Shown here in pieces: positions 8,944 through 18,856 of a stretch of DNA of 64,000 nt. The notes beneath the pieces are model-generated. The model saw only the letters and a list, made by a program, of their open reading frames with translations, was not told the origin of the DNA and ran no database searches. Source of the DNA: Myroides phaeus (GTDB lineage Bacteria > Bacteroidota > Bacteroidia > Flavobacteriales > Flavobacteriaceae). The stretch covers positions 78,591-142,590 of the forward strand of contig NZ_FNDQ01000005.1 in the NCBI RefSeq assembly GCF_900099675.1, in the 5' to 3' direction. A program made the position numbers and the translations under genes. Positions within the stretch are counted from its first letter, which is position 1. The number at the start of each line of letters is the position of its first letter.

Positions 8944-10119
8944 CTATTTAAGCTTTCTACGTTTTAATTCTGTTGTAATTAAATCTAACTCTCTATTCGT
9001 TTGTCCTGCAACAGAAGTGTTTTCTTCTGCTCTACGAATTAAGTAAGGAATAACGTCACGTACTGGTCCGAAAGGTAAGTATTTTGCTACGTTATAGTTT
9101 TCTTTAGCTAAGTTAAAACTGATATTATCACTCATTCCATATAATTGTCCGAAAAACAACTTTTTGTCATTGTGAGCGATATTGTGTTTTTTCATTAAGT
9201 CCATGATTAAGTAAGAACTCTTTTCGTTGTGAGTTCCTGCAAATAATGCCATAACATCTGCATTTTCAATCATAAAAGTAACTGCTGCATCATAGTTAAC
9301 ATCAGTAGCCGCTTTATCAACACAAATAGGAGATTTATATCCTTTTTGAGCAGCGCGTTCTCTTTCAACTTCCATATATGCACCACGAACTACTTTCATA
9401 CCAACGTGGAAACCTTCAGCTTTAGCTATTTGGTGTAAATCTTTAAGATATTGTAAACGATCCCAACGATATAATTGTGCTGTATTGTAAATAAGTGCTT
9501 TTTCTTTGTTGTATTTACGCATCATATCTAAACAAATCTCGTCAGCAGCATCTTGCATCCAACTATGTTCAGCATCGATTAAAAGTAATACATCATTGTC
9601 ATAAGCAAATTTACAAGCCATATTGAAACGGTAAACGATACGTTCCCATTCTTTTTCTTCATCAGGAGTAAACTTTACATTTTCACCTTTTTTAACGAAC
9701 ATATCAAATCTACCGAAACCAGTAGGTTTGAAAACAGCAAAAGGAATAGCATCAGGACGTTGTTTTCCAAATTCAATCGTCTTAATCGTCATATTCAATG
9801 CCGCATCAAATTGCTCTTCAGTTTCTTTACCTTCAACCGAATAGTCTAAAACAGAGGCAACTCTACCTTTGTTGTACATATTATCAACAACGGTTAAGCA
9901 ATCATCTTCGCTAATTCCACCACAAAAATGGTCAAATACAGTTGAACGAATTAAACCTGTAACAGGAAGGTGTGTTTTAATTGCAAAATTTGCAAGAGCA
10001 GAACCCATTTTTACAAGTGTAGGTTTGCTGATCATATTAAAAAGAAAGTGTGCTCTTTTTAATTCTTTGTTGTTTTTTAGTGCAAAAGCAACTTCTGTAT
10101 TGTTAAATAATTTTTCCAT
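8944..10119 (-). CDS. Proline dehydrogenase (monofunctional)
   Basis: This is a FAD-dependent enzyme that oxidises proline to pyrroline-5-carboxylate in proline catabolism. It has only the PRODH TIM-barrel (391 residues), without the P5C dehydrogenase half of bifunctional PutA. Diagnostic segments are LLIDAEHSWMQ, VGMKVVRGAYMEVER and the substrate-binding C-terminal motif YLPFGPVRDVIPYLIRRAEE. A perfect -7 element TATATTTG (minus strand) lies at 10142-10149. It is a single-gene unit; the partner dehydrogenase is not in the window. Confidence 0.93.
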   Translation of the reverse strand: MEKLFNNTEVAFALKNNKELKRAHFLFNMISKPTLVKMGSALANFAIKTHLPVTGLIRSTVFDHFCGGISEDDCLTVVDNMYNKGRVASVLDYSVEGKETEEQFDAALNMTIKTIEFGKQRPDAIPFAVFKPTGFGRFDMFVKKGENVKFTPDEEKEWERIVYRFNMACKFAYDNDVLLLIDAEHSWMQDAADEICLDMMRKYNKEKALIYNTAQLYRWDRLQYLKDLHQIAKAEGFHVGMKVVRGAYMEVERERAAQKGYKSPICVDKAATDVNYDAAVTFMIENADVMALFAGTHNEKSSYLIMDLMKKHNIAHNDKKLFFGQLYGMSDNISFNLAKENYNVAKYLPFGPVRDVIPYLIRRAEENTSVAGQTNRELDLITTELKRRKLK

Positions 10120-10337
10120 TATAAAAACTAAAATCGTTACGCAAATATAAAGACTCTTTTAGTAATTATTTAGGATATTTTTATTTTAAGTTGTGATTTT
10201 AAAAAAAACAAAGCGTAAGAGGTATTTGAAATGATTTTAATTTAAGGAAATATATAGTTGAAAAGGGATATTTGTGTTGTGTTTTGTCGTCTTTTTAAAT
10301 TTTTATTCTTTAGTTTGTGTAAGATAAAAGGACAGAA

Positions 10338-11405
10338 ATGAAAAGAGTAGAAGCAGAAAACTATGATATTCTATTTGGTATGGAAGCCTACCAGGAATTA
10401 GGAGACTATTTGAATAAAAAAGAGTATTCTAAAATATTTATCTTAACTGATACGAATTGTTATGATCATTGTTTGCCCTATTTTTTAGGCAACTTACCTA
10501 CGGAGATTCCTTTTGAAATTATTGAAGTTGAAGCAGGAGAGGAGTATAAAACTTTAGAAACCTGTTCTGGTGTTATACAAACAATGCTTGAGCTTGGAGG
10601 AGATAGAAGAAGTATTGTTATTACTTTAGGAGGAGGAGTTATCACTGATATGGGAGGTTTTATTGCTTCTATATATATGAGAGGTATTGACTTTGTAAAT
10701 ATACCCACTACGCTATTATCTATGGTTGACGCCTCAGTAGGAGGAAAAACAGGAGTGGATTTAGAGGGGATTAAAAATTGCATCGGTAGTTTTGTAATGC
10801 CTAAGATGGTAGTAGTTGATGTGAAGTATTTAGAGACATTAGAAGCACGTCAGATAAAGTCAGGATATGCAGAAATGTTGAAACACGGACTTATCTTTGA
10901 TGCAAAGTATTACGATTATCTAAAAGATATTGCGAATATTGATTTTAATGACATAGAGATTTTAATTCATCATTCTGTTGTTATCAAGAATTCAGTTGTT
11001 CAACAAGACCCTAAAGAAGCAGGTTTGCGTAAAATATTAAACTTTGGGCATACTGTAGGACACGCAATTGAAAGTTATTATTTAACACAAGAAGATAAAA
11101 AGACTTTATTACACGGAGAAGCAATAGCAATCGGTATGGTAGTTGAAGCATATTTGTCTACGCAATTGACAGGGTTGTCTTTTGAAGAATACCAAGATAT
11201 TAAGAATTGTATTCACAGCATTTATGGAATTGAAAATATTGACGAAGAAGATTATGTAGGGATATTAGATTGGTTGAAGTTTGATAAAAAGAATTCTGGA
11301 GGAAGTATTCGCTGTGTTTTATTGTGTGAAATAGGTCAGGCAGAATACAATTTAGAAATCGATAAGGAGTTGGTAGAGAGGGGATTGATGGAATATTCTA
11401 AATAA
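10338..11405 (+). CDS. aroB: 3-dehydroquinate synthase
   Basis: This is the second enzyme of the shikimate pathway, converting DAHP to 3-dehydroquinate with NAD and a divalent metal. Visible family features are the NAD-binding glycine stretch TLGGGVITDMGGF (about 94-106), IPTTLLSMVDASVGGKTGVD (about 120-139), the metal site around SGYAEMLKHG, and the His motif LNFGHTVGHAIE. The length of 355 residues is standard. No other aro genes are adjacent. The last metabolic-gene neighbour is prodh, on the other strand. Confidence 0.97.
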   Translation: MKRVEAENYDILFGMEAYQELGDYLNKKEYSKIFILTDTNCYDHCLPYFLGNLPTEIPFEIIEVEAGEEYKTLETCSGVIQTMLELGGDRRSIVITLGGGVITDMGGFIASIYMRGIDFVNIPTTLLSMVDASVGGKTGVDLEGIKNCIGSFVMPKMVVVDVKYLETLEARQIKSGYAEMLKHGLIFDAKYYDYLKDIANIDFNDIEILIHHSVVIKNSVVQQDPKEAGLRKILNFGHTVGHAIESYYLTQEDKKTLLHGEAIAIGMVVEAYLSTQLTGLSFEEYQDIKNCIHSIYGIENIDEEDYVGILDWLKFDKKNSGGSIRCVLLCEIGQAEYNLEIDKELVERGLMEYSK

Positions 11406-11450
11406 GTTCTAAATTCATTTAGTTTTTCTTATTTCATTGCAATATTTTGC

Positions 11451-11704
11451 TACATTTGCGCTCGTGAAAATAGATGTTTTATATATTAGATTTTGTGTGC
11501 AATCAAAGCACAAAGTAAGACGTTTCGTTCGAAGGCAAAGAACGAATTTCGTATATAGCATAATTAAATATCTAAAGGAAACTTGTAAGTTTTTTATTCA
11601 TAGTTACAAGTTGCCAATAGTATTTGCTAATATAAGAGTTTGAAAAGCGGATTAAATTTCGTATAATCAAATTTGTTAACCTATATTATTAAAGTTATTT
11701 TACC
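11451..11704 (+). promoter_or_regulatory. Promoter and long structured leader of the arginine decarboxylase gene
   Basis: A consensus -7 element TACATTTG at 11451-11458 predicts a transcript start near 11463 and a leader of about 240 bases, far longer than most leaders here. Three hairpins follow: TGTGC/GCACA (11496-11512), TTCGTTC/GAACGAA (11524-11546) and ACTTGTAA/TTACAAGT (11581-11611). No good -33 TTG was found. The open frame inside it does not look coding. It may be a regulatory leader; it matches no riboswitch I recognise. Confidence 0.45.
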
Positions 11705-13102
11705 ATGAATACAAAATACGCTGATTTAATCAATCAAACTTTTTACTTCCCGCAAGAGGAATTCAAATTAAATAAAGACAATTTACAGTTTCACAATATA
11801 GATTTAATGGGATTAGTTGAAAAATACGGTACTCCATTAAAATTTACTTATTTACCAAAAATTTCTGAAAATATCAATAAAGCAAAAGGGATGTTCAGAA
11901 AAGCAATGGAGAAAAATAAGTATAAAGCAAATTATTACTATTGTTATTGTACTAAGAGTTCTCACTTTTCATACGTATTAGATGAGGCTTTTAAAAATGA
12001 CATCCACGTAGAGACTTCATCTGCTTTTGACGTTAATATCGTAGAGAAATTAATTGATGCTGGTAAGATTACAAAAGATACATTTGTAATTTGTAACGGT
12101 TTTAAACGTGATCAGTACATTGACAATATTGCTCGTTTAATCAATACAAGACACGAAAATACTGTGCCAATTATTGATAACTACGAAGAGCTTGATTTAC
12201 TTCAAGAACAGATAGAAAAGAAATTTAAGATCGGTATTCGTATCGCATCAGAAGAAGAACCTAAGTTTGAGTTTTACACATCTCGTTTAGGTATTGGATA
12301 TAAAAGTATCTTACCTTTCTACAGAAAGCAGATTGCAGAAAATCCTAATGTAGAATTGAAGATGTTACACTTCTTCATTAATACAGGAATTAGAGATACG
12401 TCATATTACTGGAATGAATTATTGAAGTGTTTAAAAGTGTACATTTCTTTGAAAAAAGAATGTCCTACATTAGACAGCTTGAATATTGGTGGAGGTTTTC
12501 CTATTAAAAATTCATTAGCATTTGAATTTGATTATCAGTATATGGTTGATGAGATTATTAACCAGATTAAAATCGCTTGTGAAGAAGCAGAAGTTGATGT
12601 TCCAAACATCTTTACTGAATTCGGATCTTATACTGTTGGAGAGAGTGGAGGAGCTATTTATGAAATTTTGTATCAAAAACAACAAAATGATAGAGAGAAG
12701 TGGAATATGATTGATTCATCTTTCATTACAACTTTACCAGATTCTTGGGCTATTAATAAAAAATTTATTATGTTGCCTGTAAATAGATGGAATGATTCAT
12801 ATGAACGTATTTTGTTAGGAGGTTTAACTTGTGATAGTGATGACTACTACAACTCAGAGCAAAACTTGAATGCAATCTATTTACCTAAGTATAATAAAGA
12901 AAAACCGTTGTATATCGGATTCTTTAATACAGGAGCTTACCAAGATACTATTGGAGGTTTTGGAGGATTGCACCACTGCTTAATTCCACAACCAAGACAC
13001 ATTTTAATCGATAAAGATGAGAATGGAATTATTGGTACAGAATTATTCTCAGAACAACAAACAGCTGAGGATGTATTAAATATTTTAGGGTATAACAAAT
13101 AA
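11705..13102 (+). CDS. speA: Arginine decarboxylase, alanine-racemase-fold (biosynthetic)
   Basis: This PLP enzyme makes agmatine from arginine, the entry to polyamine synthesis. The 465-residue form is much shorter than E. coli SpeA but typical of the Bacteroidota enzymes. The PLP lysine is Lys84 in YCYCTKSSHF. The glycine loop SLNIGGGFP and the C-terminal GAYQD region complete the fold III active site. The gene directly downstream is deoxyhypusine-synthase-like, 26 bases away, and forms an operon with it. The agmatinase that would act next is not present. Confidence 0.85.
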   Translation: MNTKYADLINQTFYFPQEEFKLNKDNLQFHNIDLMGLVEKYGTPLKFTYLPKISENINKAKGMFRKAMEKNKYKANYYYCYCTKSSHFSYVLDEAFKNDIHVETSSAFDVNIVEKLIDAGKITKDTFVICNGFKRDQYIDNIARLINTRHENTVPIIDNYEELDLLQEQIEKKFKIGIRIASEEEPKFEFYTSRLGIGYKSILPFYRKQIAENPNVELKMLHFFINTGIRDTSYYWNELLKCLKVYISLKKECPTLDSLNIGGGFPIKNSLAFEFDYQYMVDEIINQIKIACEEAEVDVPNIFTEFGSYTVGESGGAIYEILYQKQQNDREKWNMIDSSFITTLPDSWAINKKFIMLPVNRWNDSYERILLGGLTCDSDDYYNSEQNLNAIYLPKYNKEKPLYIGFFNTGAYQDTIGGFGGLHHCLIPQPRHILIDKDENGIIGTELFSEQQTAEDVLNILGYNK

Positions 13103-13128
13103 GAATTATAAATAAAAATATAAATAAA

Positions 13129-14103
13129 ATGAGTAAAGGACCGATTAGTCAGTTTATTGAGCATAATTACAGACACTTTAATGCTGCTGCTTTAGTTGAT
13201 GCTGCAAAAGGATACGAAGCACATCTTGATGCTGGAGGGAAAATGTTAATTTCTATGGGTGGTGCAATGAGTACTGCTGAATTAGGAATTTCTTTAGCGG
13301 AAATGATCCGTCAAGATAAAGTTCAAATTATTTCTTGTACAGGAGCAAACTTGGAAGAAGATGTAATGAACTTAGTAGCTCATTCACACTATAAAAGAGT
13401 ACCTAACTATAGAGATTTAACTCCAGAGCAAGAAAGAGAGTTATTAGATAATCACTATAATAGAGTTACAGATACATGTATTCCAGAAGAGGAAGCATTC
13501 CGTAGATTACAAAAACACTTAGAAGATGTTTGGCATGCTGCAGAAGCAAAAGGAGAGCGTTATTTCCCACACGAATTTTTATACCAAGTTGTAAATTCAG
13601 GTGTGTTAGAGCAATACTATGAAATTGATCCAAAAGATTCTTGGATTGTAGCTGCTGCTGAAAGAAACATTCCAATCGTTTGTCCAGGATGGGAAGATTC
13701 TACTTGTGGAAACATCTTTACTTCAAACGTAATTAAAGGAAATTTAAACGTGCATACAGTTAAATCTGGTATTGAATACATGATTTATTTGACTGAGTGG
13801 TACCGTGCAAATTCAGGAGGACATGGAGTAGGTTTCTTCCAAATTGGAGGAGGTATTTCTGGAGATTTCCCTATCTGTGTTGTTCCAATGATGTACCAAG
13901 ATTTAGAGTGGGAAGATGTTCCATTCTGGTCATATTTCTGTCAAATTTCTGATTCAACTACTTCTTATGGATCTTACTCTGGAGCTGTTCCAAACGAGAA
14001 GATTACATGGGGTAAATTAGATGTTGATACACCTAAGTTCATTGTTGAGTCTGATGCTACTATCGTTGCACCATTGATTTTTGCATATATCCTTGGAAAC
14101 TAA
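13129..14103 (+). CDS. Deoxyhypusine synthase family protein
   Basis: The 324-residue sequence matches the NAD-dependent deoxyhypusine synthase fold. It has an N-terminal segment ISMGGAMSTAELG, the NAD-site region EDSTCGNIFTSNVIKGNLNV, GHGVGFFQIGGG, and the active-site segment SGAVPNEKITWGKL. In the latter Lys296 corresponds to the catalytic Lys that carries the butylimine in the eukaryotic enzyme. Bacteria lack eIF5A, so the reaction is probably polyamine aminobutyl transfer (for example homospermidine synthesis) or a related step. Co-transcription with arginine decarboxylase supports a polyamine role. The exact substrate cannot be told from sequence. Confidence 0.82.
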   Translation: MSKGPISQFIEHNYRHFNAAALVDAAKGYEAHLDAGGKMLISMGGAMSTAELGISLAEMIRQDKVQIISCTGANLEEDVMNLVAHSHYKRVPNYRDLTPEQERELLDNHYNRVTDTCIPEEEAFRRLQKHLEDVWHAAEAKGERYFPHEFLYQVVNSGVLEQYYEIDPKDSWIVAAAERNIPIVCPGWEDSTCGNIFTSNVIKGNLNVHTVKSGIEYMIYLTEWYRANSGGHGVGFFQIGGGISGDFPICVVPMMYQDLEWEDVPFWSYFCQISDSTTSYGSYSGAVPNEKITWGKLDVDTPKFIVESDATIVAPLIFAYILGN

Positions 14104-14138
14104 ACAAATAACTGATAGTAAATTAAATTAATTTTTTA

Positions 14139-14169
14139 TTTGTTAATTTCGATTTTGCTATTACATTTG
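14139..14169 (+). promoter_or_regulatory. Bacteroidota-type promoter of the 98-residue acidic protein
   Basis: TTTG at 14139-14142 is followed, 19 bases later, by TACATTTG at 14162-14169. This fits the -33 and -7 elements of the principal sigma factor of this phylum and lies 27 bases before the start codon. Confidence 0.6.
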
Positions 14170-14195
14170 AAACAGAAATAAAGCAATAACAAAGA

Positions 14196-14492
14196 ATGAA
14201 AAGAGTAATTGTTGATTACGCAAAATTGACGAACGAAATCTTGACACTATTAGTGGAGAAATTTCCTGATGGATATGATGACGCAGATATAGTTCGTTTT
14301 AAAAACGTTAAAAACGAAACAGTGGAAGCAGTTGAAGTAAGAACTGAAGATACTATATATTTGGTAAAAGTTAGTACTAAGTTAGCTGACAGAATCGAAA
14401 ACTTTGATGACGAAGAAGATGATTTTGTAGACGCTGCAGATGACTCGTTAGACGCATTGAAAGACTTAGAAATTGCTGACGAAGAAGATTAA
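14196..14492 (+). CDS. Small acidic protein, unknown function
   Basis: This is a 98-residue protein with a basic and mixed N-terminal half (MKRVIVDYAKLTNEIL...) that could form a small alpha/beta domain. The C-terminal third (about 66-98) is almost entirely Asp and Glu and probably disordered. It has its own consensus promoter and terminator, so it is a monocistronic gene. The strong -7/-33 match and the good codon usage argue that it is real. I do not recognise a characterised family. Short acidic tails of this kind occur in proteins that bind RNA polymerase or mimic nucleic acid, but that is speculation. Confidence 0.75.
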   Translation: MKRVIVDYAKLTNEILTLLVEKFPDGYDDADIVRFKNVKNETVEAVEVRTEDTIYLVKVSTKLADRIENFDDEEDDFVDAADDSLDALKDLEIADEED

Positions 14493-14511
14493 CAAGAAAT
14501 CGATATAAAAA

Positions 14512-14531
14512 AACCACTCGCAAGAGTGGTT
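14512..14531 (+). terminator. Rho-independent terminator
   Basis: The stem AACCACTC / GAGTGGTT with a GCAA tetraloop is followed by a T run, immediately after the acidic-protein gene. Confidence 0.92.
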
Positions 14532-14619
14532 TTTTTATTTGTATTAACAAATAGATATTAAACTTCTATTATTTTGAATATATTTGCAGACGTTTAAAAA
14601 TGACAATAGAATCAAAAAT

Positions 14620-15714
14620 ATGAAAGCAGGTATTGTAGGATTGCCAAATGTGGGGAAATCAACGCTATTTAATTGTTTATCTAATGCAAAGGCTCAAAGT
14701 GCAAACTTTCCTTTCTGTACGATAGAACCAAATATTGGAGTGGTAAATGTACCAGATCCAAGATTATTGAAGTTAGAGGAATTGGTTAATCCAGAACGTG
14801 TATTACCTGCAACTGTTGATATTGTAGATATCGCTGGTCTTGTTAAAGGAGCAAGTAAAGGAGAAGGATTAGGAAACCAGTTTTTAGGTAACATTCGCGA
14901 GTGTAATGCTATTATTCACGTTTTACGTTGTTTTGACAATGATAATATCGTTCACGTTGATGGGAATGTAAATCCAATTCGCGACAAAGAAACGATTGAT
15001 ATCGAATTACAATTAAAAGATTTAGATACAGTTGAAAAGCGTTTAGAGAAAGCTAAAAAAGCTGGTAAAACAGGAAATAAAGAAGCTTTAGCTGAAGCAG
15101 ATCTATTAGAGCGTATCAGAGAAGTATTATTGACAGGTAAATCTGCACGTGTAATTGAACCAAAAAATCAGGATGAAGAAGAATTAATGGAAGCTTTTCA
15201 ATTAATTACAGCTAAACCTGTATTATATGTTTGTAACGTTGATGAGGGGTCTGCAGTTAATGGTAATTCTTATGTTGAGCAAGTAAAAGAATTAGTTAAA
15301 GATGAAAATGCTGAAGTAATTGTTTTAGCAGTAGGTACTGAAGCTGATATTACAGAGTTAGAAAGCTACGAAGAGCGTCAAATGTTTTTAGAAGACTTAG
15401 GGTTAACTGAGCCAGGTGTTTCTAAATTAATTCGCTCAGCTTATAAATTATTAAACTTACAGACTTATTTTACTGCAGGTGTAAAAGAAGTAAGAGCGTG
15501 GACTATTAAAGTAGGAGATACAGCGCCACAAGCAGCTGGTGTAATTCACTCTGACTTTGAGAAAGGGTTCATTAGAGCAGAGGTAATTGCTTACGATGAT
15601 TATGTTGCTTTTGGTTCTGAAGCTAAAGTTAAAGAAGCTGGTAAATTAAGAGTAGAAGGTAAAGAGTATATTGTTAAAGATGGAGATGTAATGCACTTCC
15701 GTTTCAACGTATAA
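14620..15714 (+). CDS. ychF: Redox-regulated ATPase YchF (Obg-related)
   Basis: This is a universally conserved P-loop ATPase of the Obg family that associates with ribosomes. From the start at 14620 the protein has 364 residues, the normal length, and begins MKAGIVGLPNVGKST with the Walker A. A TTG-initiated extension to 14584 would overlap the promoter and is rejected. DIVDIAGLVKGASKGEGLGN holds the switch region. NVDE in place of NKxD explains the ATP preference of the family, and the C-terminal TGS domain ends with DGDVMHFRFNV. A -7 element TATATTTG lies at 14579-14586, giving a leader of about 30 bases. Confidence 0.97.
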   Translation: MKAGIVGLPNVGKSTLFNCLSNAKAQSANFPFCTIEPNIGVVNVPDPRLLKLEELVNPERVLPATVDIVDIAGLVKGASKGEGLGNQFLGNIRECNAIIHVLRCFDNDNIVHVDGNVNPIRDKETIDIELQLKDLDTVEKRLEKAKKAGKTGNKEALAEADLLERIREVLLTGKSARVIEPKNQDEEELMEAFQLITAKPVLYVCNVDEGSAVNGNSYVEQVKELVKDENAEVIVLAVGTEADITELESYEERQMFLEDLGLTEPGVSKLIRSAYKLLNLQTYFTAGVKEVRAWTIKVGDTAPQAAGVIHSDFEKGFIRAEVIAYDDYVAFGSEAKVKEAGKLRVEGKEYIVKDGDVMHFRFNV

Positions 15715-15740
15715 TTTTTATTATAAAGATATTTTTAAAA

Positions 15741-15763
15741 AAGAGAAGCATAGCGCTTCTCTT
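15741..15763 (+). terminator. Terminator of ychF
   Basis: The stem AAGAGAAGC / GCTTCTCTT with a five-base loop is followed by a run of T, 27 bases after the stop codon. Confidence 0.92.
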
Positions 15764-15981
15764 TTTTTTTCTTCAGTGTTATGTCAAAAGATTTATTGGA
15801 TTATTGTAGATAATATTTTATTTTCTATATAAATGTGTTAGATTCTTTTGTGTAATTTTGAAGGAGATTTCAGAAATTAGGGTAAATAAGTATTGTGTAA
15901 TTGATGCTGTTTTTGCTTTTATTTATTGAATAATTGACGTTTTTACTTTACTTAATTGACAAATAATAATTTAGACACTTT

Positions 15982-16920
15982 ATGGGGGCTGTGAATATAA
16001 CGCTTATGAAAAAGATATTTGAACTTTTAAAGAAGTCGGTATTTGACTTTTTAGATGATAACGCAATGAAATTTAGTGCGGCATTGTCTTATTATACCAT
16101 TTTTGCCTTGCCTCCGTTAATGATCTTAATTATTTCAGCCAGTAGTTTTTTTGTTGAGCAGAACGATGTAGCTAATTTTTTTTATGATCAGTTGACCGAT
16201 TTAGTAGGCCCTAATGCTACGGAAGAAGTGAAAGGGGCAATGGCTAATGTGCAATTGAGTAAGAAAGGTAATATCGCTACTATTGTTGGGGTAGTGATGT
16301 TGCTATTTAGTGCTTCAGGAGTTTTTGCAGAGATTCAGAGTTCGATAAATTATATTTGGGGTATTGCAGCCAAACCAGATAAAAGTGTTGTTAGATTGGT
16401 TAAAAACAGGCTTTTGTCTTTTGCGATGATTGCTTCAGTTGGATTTGTTTTATTGGTGAGTTTATTCGTCAATTCAATGGTAAGTCTGTTATATGGTTTT
16501 TTGGGAGAGTTTTTCGCAGAAGAGACGATTTACTTGGTTTACGTATTAAACAACATCGTCGTGTTTTTAGTAATTACAGTGTTATTTATGTTGATTTTTA
16601 AGACATTGCCTAATGGAAAGATTAGATGGAAAGATACTTTTGTAGGTGCAGGATTTACAGCCATTTTATTTATGATAGGTAAGTTTGGAATAGGTTTGTA
16701 TTTAGGTAATACGGCATCAATGTCATTATATGGAGCAGCAGGATCGATAATCGTTATGTTAGTTTGGGTATATTACTCAGCGATGATACTATATTTCGGG
16801 GCAGAATTCACTAAAAATTATACAGAATTATTTGGAAGAAAGATTATTCCTGGTGAATATTCTGTAGAAATTCGTAAAAATGTTGTAAAAGATTCTTCAG
16901 ATATCTCAGGAGGCGTATAA
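15982..16920 (+). CDS. YihY/BrkB-family inner-membrane protein
   Basis: This is a 312-residue polytopic membrane protein with six predicted helices. The family signatures are an N-terminal AMKFSAALSYYTIFALPPL, then FSASGVFAEIQSSINYIWGI, a region GKIRWKDTFVGAGFTAIL and YGAAGSIIVMLVWVYYSAMILYFGAEFTK at the end. Members are of uncertain function; transport or envelope roles have been proposed, and the old ribonuclease BN label is wrong. The start at 15982 is used, but the ATG at 16006 (MKKIFELLKKS) is equally plausible, because no ribosome-binding site decides. It is monocistronic, upstream of parE. Confidence 0.88.
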   Translation: MGAVNITLMKKIFELLKKSVFDFLDDNAMKFSAALSYYTIFALPPLMILIISASSFFVEQNDVANFFYDQLTDLVGPNATEEVKGAMANVQLSKKGNIATIVGVVMLLFSASGVFAEIQSSINYIWGIAAKPDKSVVRLVKNRLLSFAMIASVGFVLLVSLFVNSMVSLLYGFLGEFFAEETIYLVYVLNNIVVFLVITVLFMLIFKTLPNGKIRWKDTFVGAGFTAILFMIGKFGIGLYLGNTASMSLYGAAGSIIVMLVWVYYSAMILYFGAEFTKNYTELFGRKIIPGEYSVEIRKNVVKDSSDISGGV

Positions 16921-16997
16921 TTCCTCAAAAACTGTAGATAGACAATTTTTATTTTAAGCTAAATAGTAGTATTTTAGCGCAAATTCCTATGTTTTTT

Positions 16998-18848
16998 ATG
17001 CAAGATCAAAATCAATATACTGAAGATAATATTCGTTCTTTAGATTGGAAAGAACATATCCGTATGAGACCGGGTATGTATATCGGTAAATTAGGTGATG
17101 GTTCATCTCCTGATGACGGTATCTATATCTTAATCAAAGAGGTAATCGATAATAGTATCGATGAGTTCGTGATGGGAACTGGAAAAACTATTGAAGTTAC
17201 GTTAAAGGATAAGCTGGTAACAGTGCGCGATTATGGACGTGGTATCCCTTTAGGGAAAGTAGTCGATGTAGTTTCTAAAATGAATACGGGAGGTAAATAT
17301 GATTCAAGAGCATTTAAGAAATCCGTTGGACTTAACGGAGTAGGTACAAAGGCAGTCAATGCACTGTCAAACTATTTCCGTGTAGAATCGGTTAGAGATG
17401 GACAATTAAAAGGAGCTGAGTTCTCTGGAGGGGATCTTGTAGAGGAAGAAGAATTACAAGAAACTTCAAGACGCAAGGGAACTAAAGTTTCATTTATTGC
17501 AGATGAGTCTATTTTTAAAAACTATAAATACCGTAAAGAGTACGTAGAGCGTATGCTTAAAAATTATTGTTACCTGAATAGAGGGTTGACAATAATTTTT
17601 AACGGTGAGAAGTTTTACTCAGAAAATGGATTAAAAGATTTATTAGAAGAGAACATTGATGTAGAGGATCAGGTATATCCAATCATTCATTTGAGTGGTG
17701 ATGATATTGAGATTGCTATGACGCATAGTAGAACTCAGTATTCAGAAGAGTATTACTCATTTGTGAACGGACAGAATACAACGCAAGGAGGAACGCATTT
17801 AGGTGCTTTTAGAGAGGCGATTGTGCGTACATTGAAAGAGTTTTACAACAAGAACTTTGAAGCATCTGATATTCGTAAGTCTATCGTAGCAAGTATTTCG
17901 GTAAAAGTAGAAGAGCCAGTTTTTGAATCTCAAACCAAAACAAAATTAGGGTCTACAGATATGGGACCTAATCTTCCAACCGTTAGAACATTTGTAAATG
18001 ACTTTGTTAAAAATCAATTAGATAACTTTTTACATAAGAATCCAGAGATTGCTGATGCTTTATTAAGAAAGATATTGCAAGCAGAGAGAGAGCGTAAAGA
18101 GTTGTCAGGTATTCGTAAGATTGCTAAAGAGCGAGCTAAGAAAGCAAGTTTACACAACAAGAAATTAAGAGATTGTAGAGTTCATTTTACAGATATAAAA
18201 AATCCAAGGTATTTAGATAGTACGTTGTTTATTACGGAGGGTGATTCGGCATCTGGGTCGATTACTAAATCGAGAGATGTGAATACACAAGCTGTATTTA
18301 GCTTGCGTGGTAAGCCTTTGAATTCTTATGGAATGACAAAGAAAATTGTTTATGAGAATGAAGAGTTTAACTTATTACAAGCGGCTTTAAATATTGAAGA
18401 AGATTTTGAAAGTTTAAGATATAATAACATTGTTATTGCAACCGATGCCGATGTGGATGGTATGCACATTAGATTGTTATTGATTACTTTCTTTTTACAA
18501 TTTTTCCCTGAGTTAATTAAAGAAGGGCATTTATATATTCTGCAAACACCATTATTCCGTGTTAGAAATAAGAAGGAAACGATTTACTGTTATAGCGAAG
18601 AAGAACGTGTAGCGGCAATTGAGAAATTAAAACCAAAACCTGAGATCACTCGATTTAAAGGTCTTGGAGAGATTTCACCAGATGAGTTTAAGTATTTTAT
18701 TGGAGAAGATATACGTCTGGATCCAGTGATGTTGGATAAGACAATGTCAATCGAAAAGATGCTTGAGTTTTATATGGGAAAAAATACACCTGATAGACAA
18801 GAGTTTATCATTGATAATTTGAAAGTAGAACTTGATGTTGTAGAATAA
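16998..18848 (+). CDS. parE: DNA topoisomerase IV subunit B
   Basis: This is the ATPase subunit of the type IIA topoisomerase that decatenates chromosomes. GHKL ATPase motifs [10 protein letters not shown], the [27 protein letters not shown] region, the TOPRIM motif [11 protein letters not shown] and [12 protein letters not shown] are present. About 617 residues is typical of ParE in this phylum and shorter than GyrB. The pairing with a ParC-type subunit eight bases downstream supports topoisomerase IV rather than gyrase. The start at 16998 ([13 protein letters not shown]) is preferred over the Met three codons upstream. Confidence 0.93.
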   Translation: MQDQNQYTEDNIRSLDWKEHIRMRPGMYIGKLGDGSSPDDGIYILIKEVIDNSIDEFVMGTGKTIEVTLKDKLVTVRDYGRGIPLGKVVDVVSKMNTGGKYDSRAFKKSVGLNGVGTKAVNALSNYFRVESVRDGQLKGAEFSGGDLVEEEELQETSRRKGTKVSFIADESIFKNYKYRKEYVERMLKNYCYLNRGLTIIFNGEKFYSENGLKDLLEENIDVEDQVYPIIHLSGDDIEIAMTHSRTQYSEEYYSFVNGQNTTQGGTHLGAFREAIVRTLKEFYNKNFEASDIRKSIVASISVKVEEPVFESQTKTKLGSTDMGPNLPTVRTFVNDFVKNQLDNFLHKNPEIADALLRKILQAERERKELSGIRKIAKERAKKASLHNKKLRDCRVHFTDIKNPRYLDSTLFITEGDSASGSITKSRDVNTQAVFSLRGKPLNSYGMTKKIVYENEEFNLLQAALNIEEDFESLRYNNIVIATDADVDGMHIRLLLITFFLQFFPELIKEGHLYILQTPLFRVRNKKETIYCYSEEERVAAIEKLKPKPEITRFKGLGEISPDEFKYFIGEDIRLDPVMLDKTMSIEKMLEFYMGKNTPDRQEFIIDNLKVELDVVE

Positions 18849-18856
18849 TAGAGGAT

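Noticed and set aside
11437..11643. 68-codon frame upstream of speA
   Set aside because: It overlaps the -7 element and the leader hairpins, and the translation has an implausible composition. It is better explained as untranslated leader.
14584..14619. TTG-initiated extension of ychF
   Set aside because: It overlaps the -7 element TATATTTG and adds 12 residues before the universal N-terminus MKAGIVGLPNVGKS.
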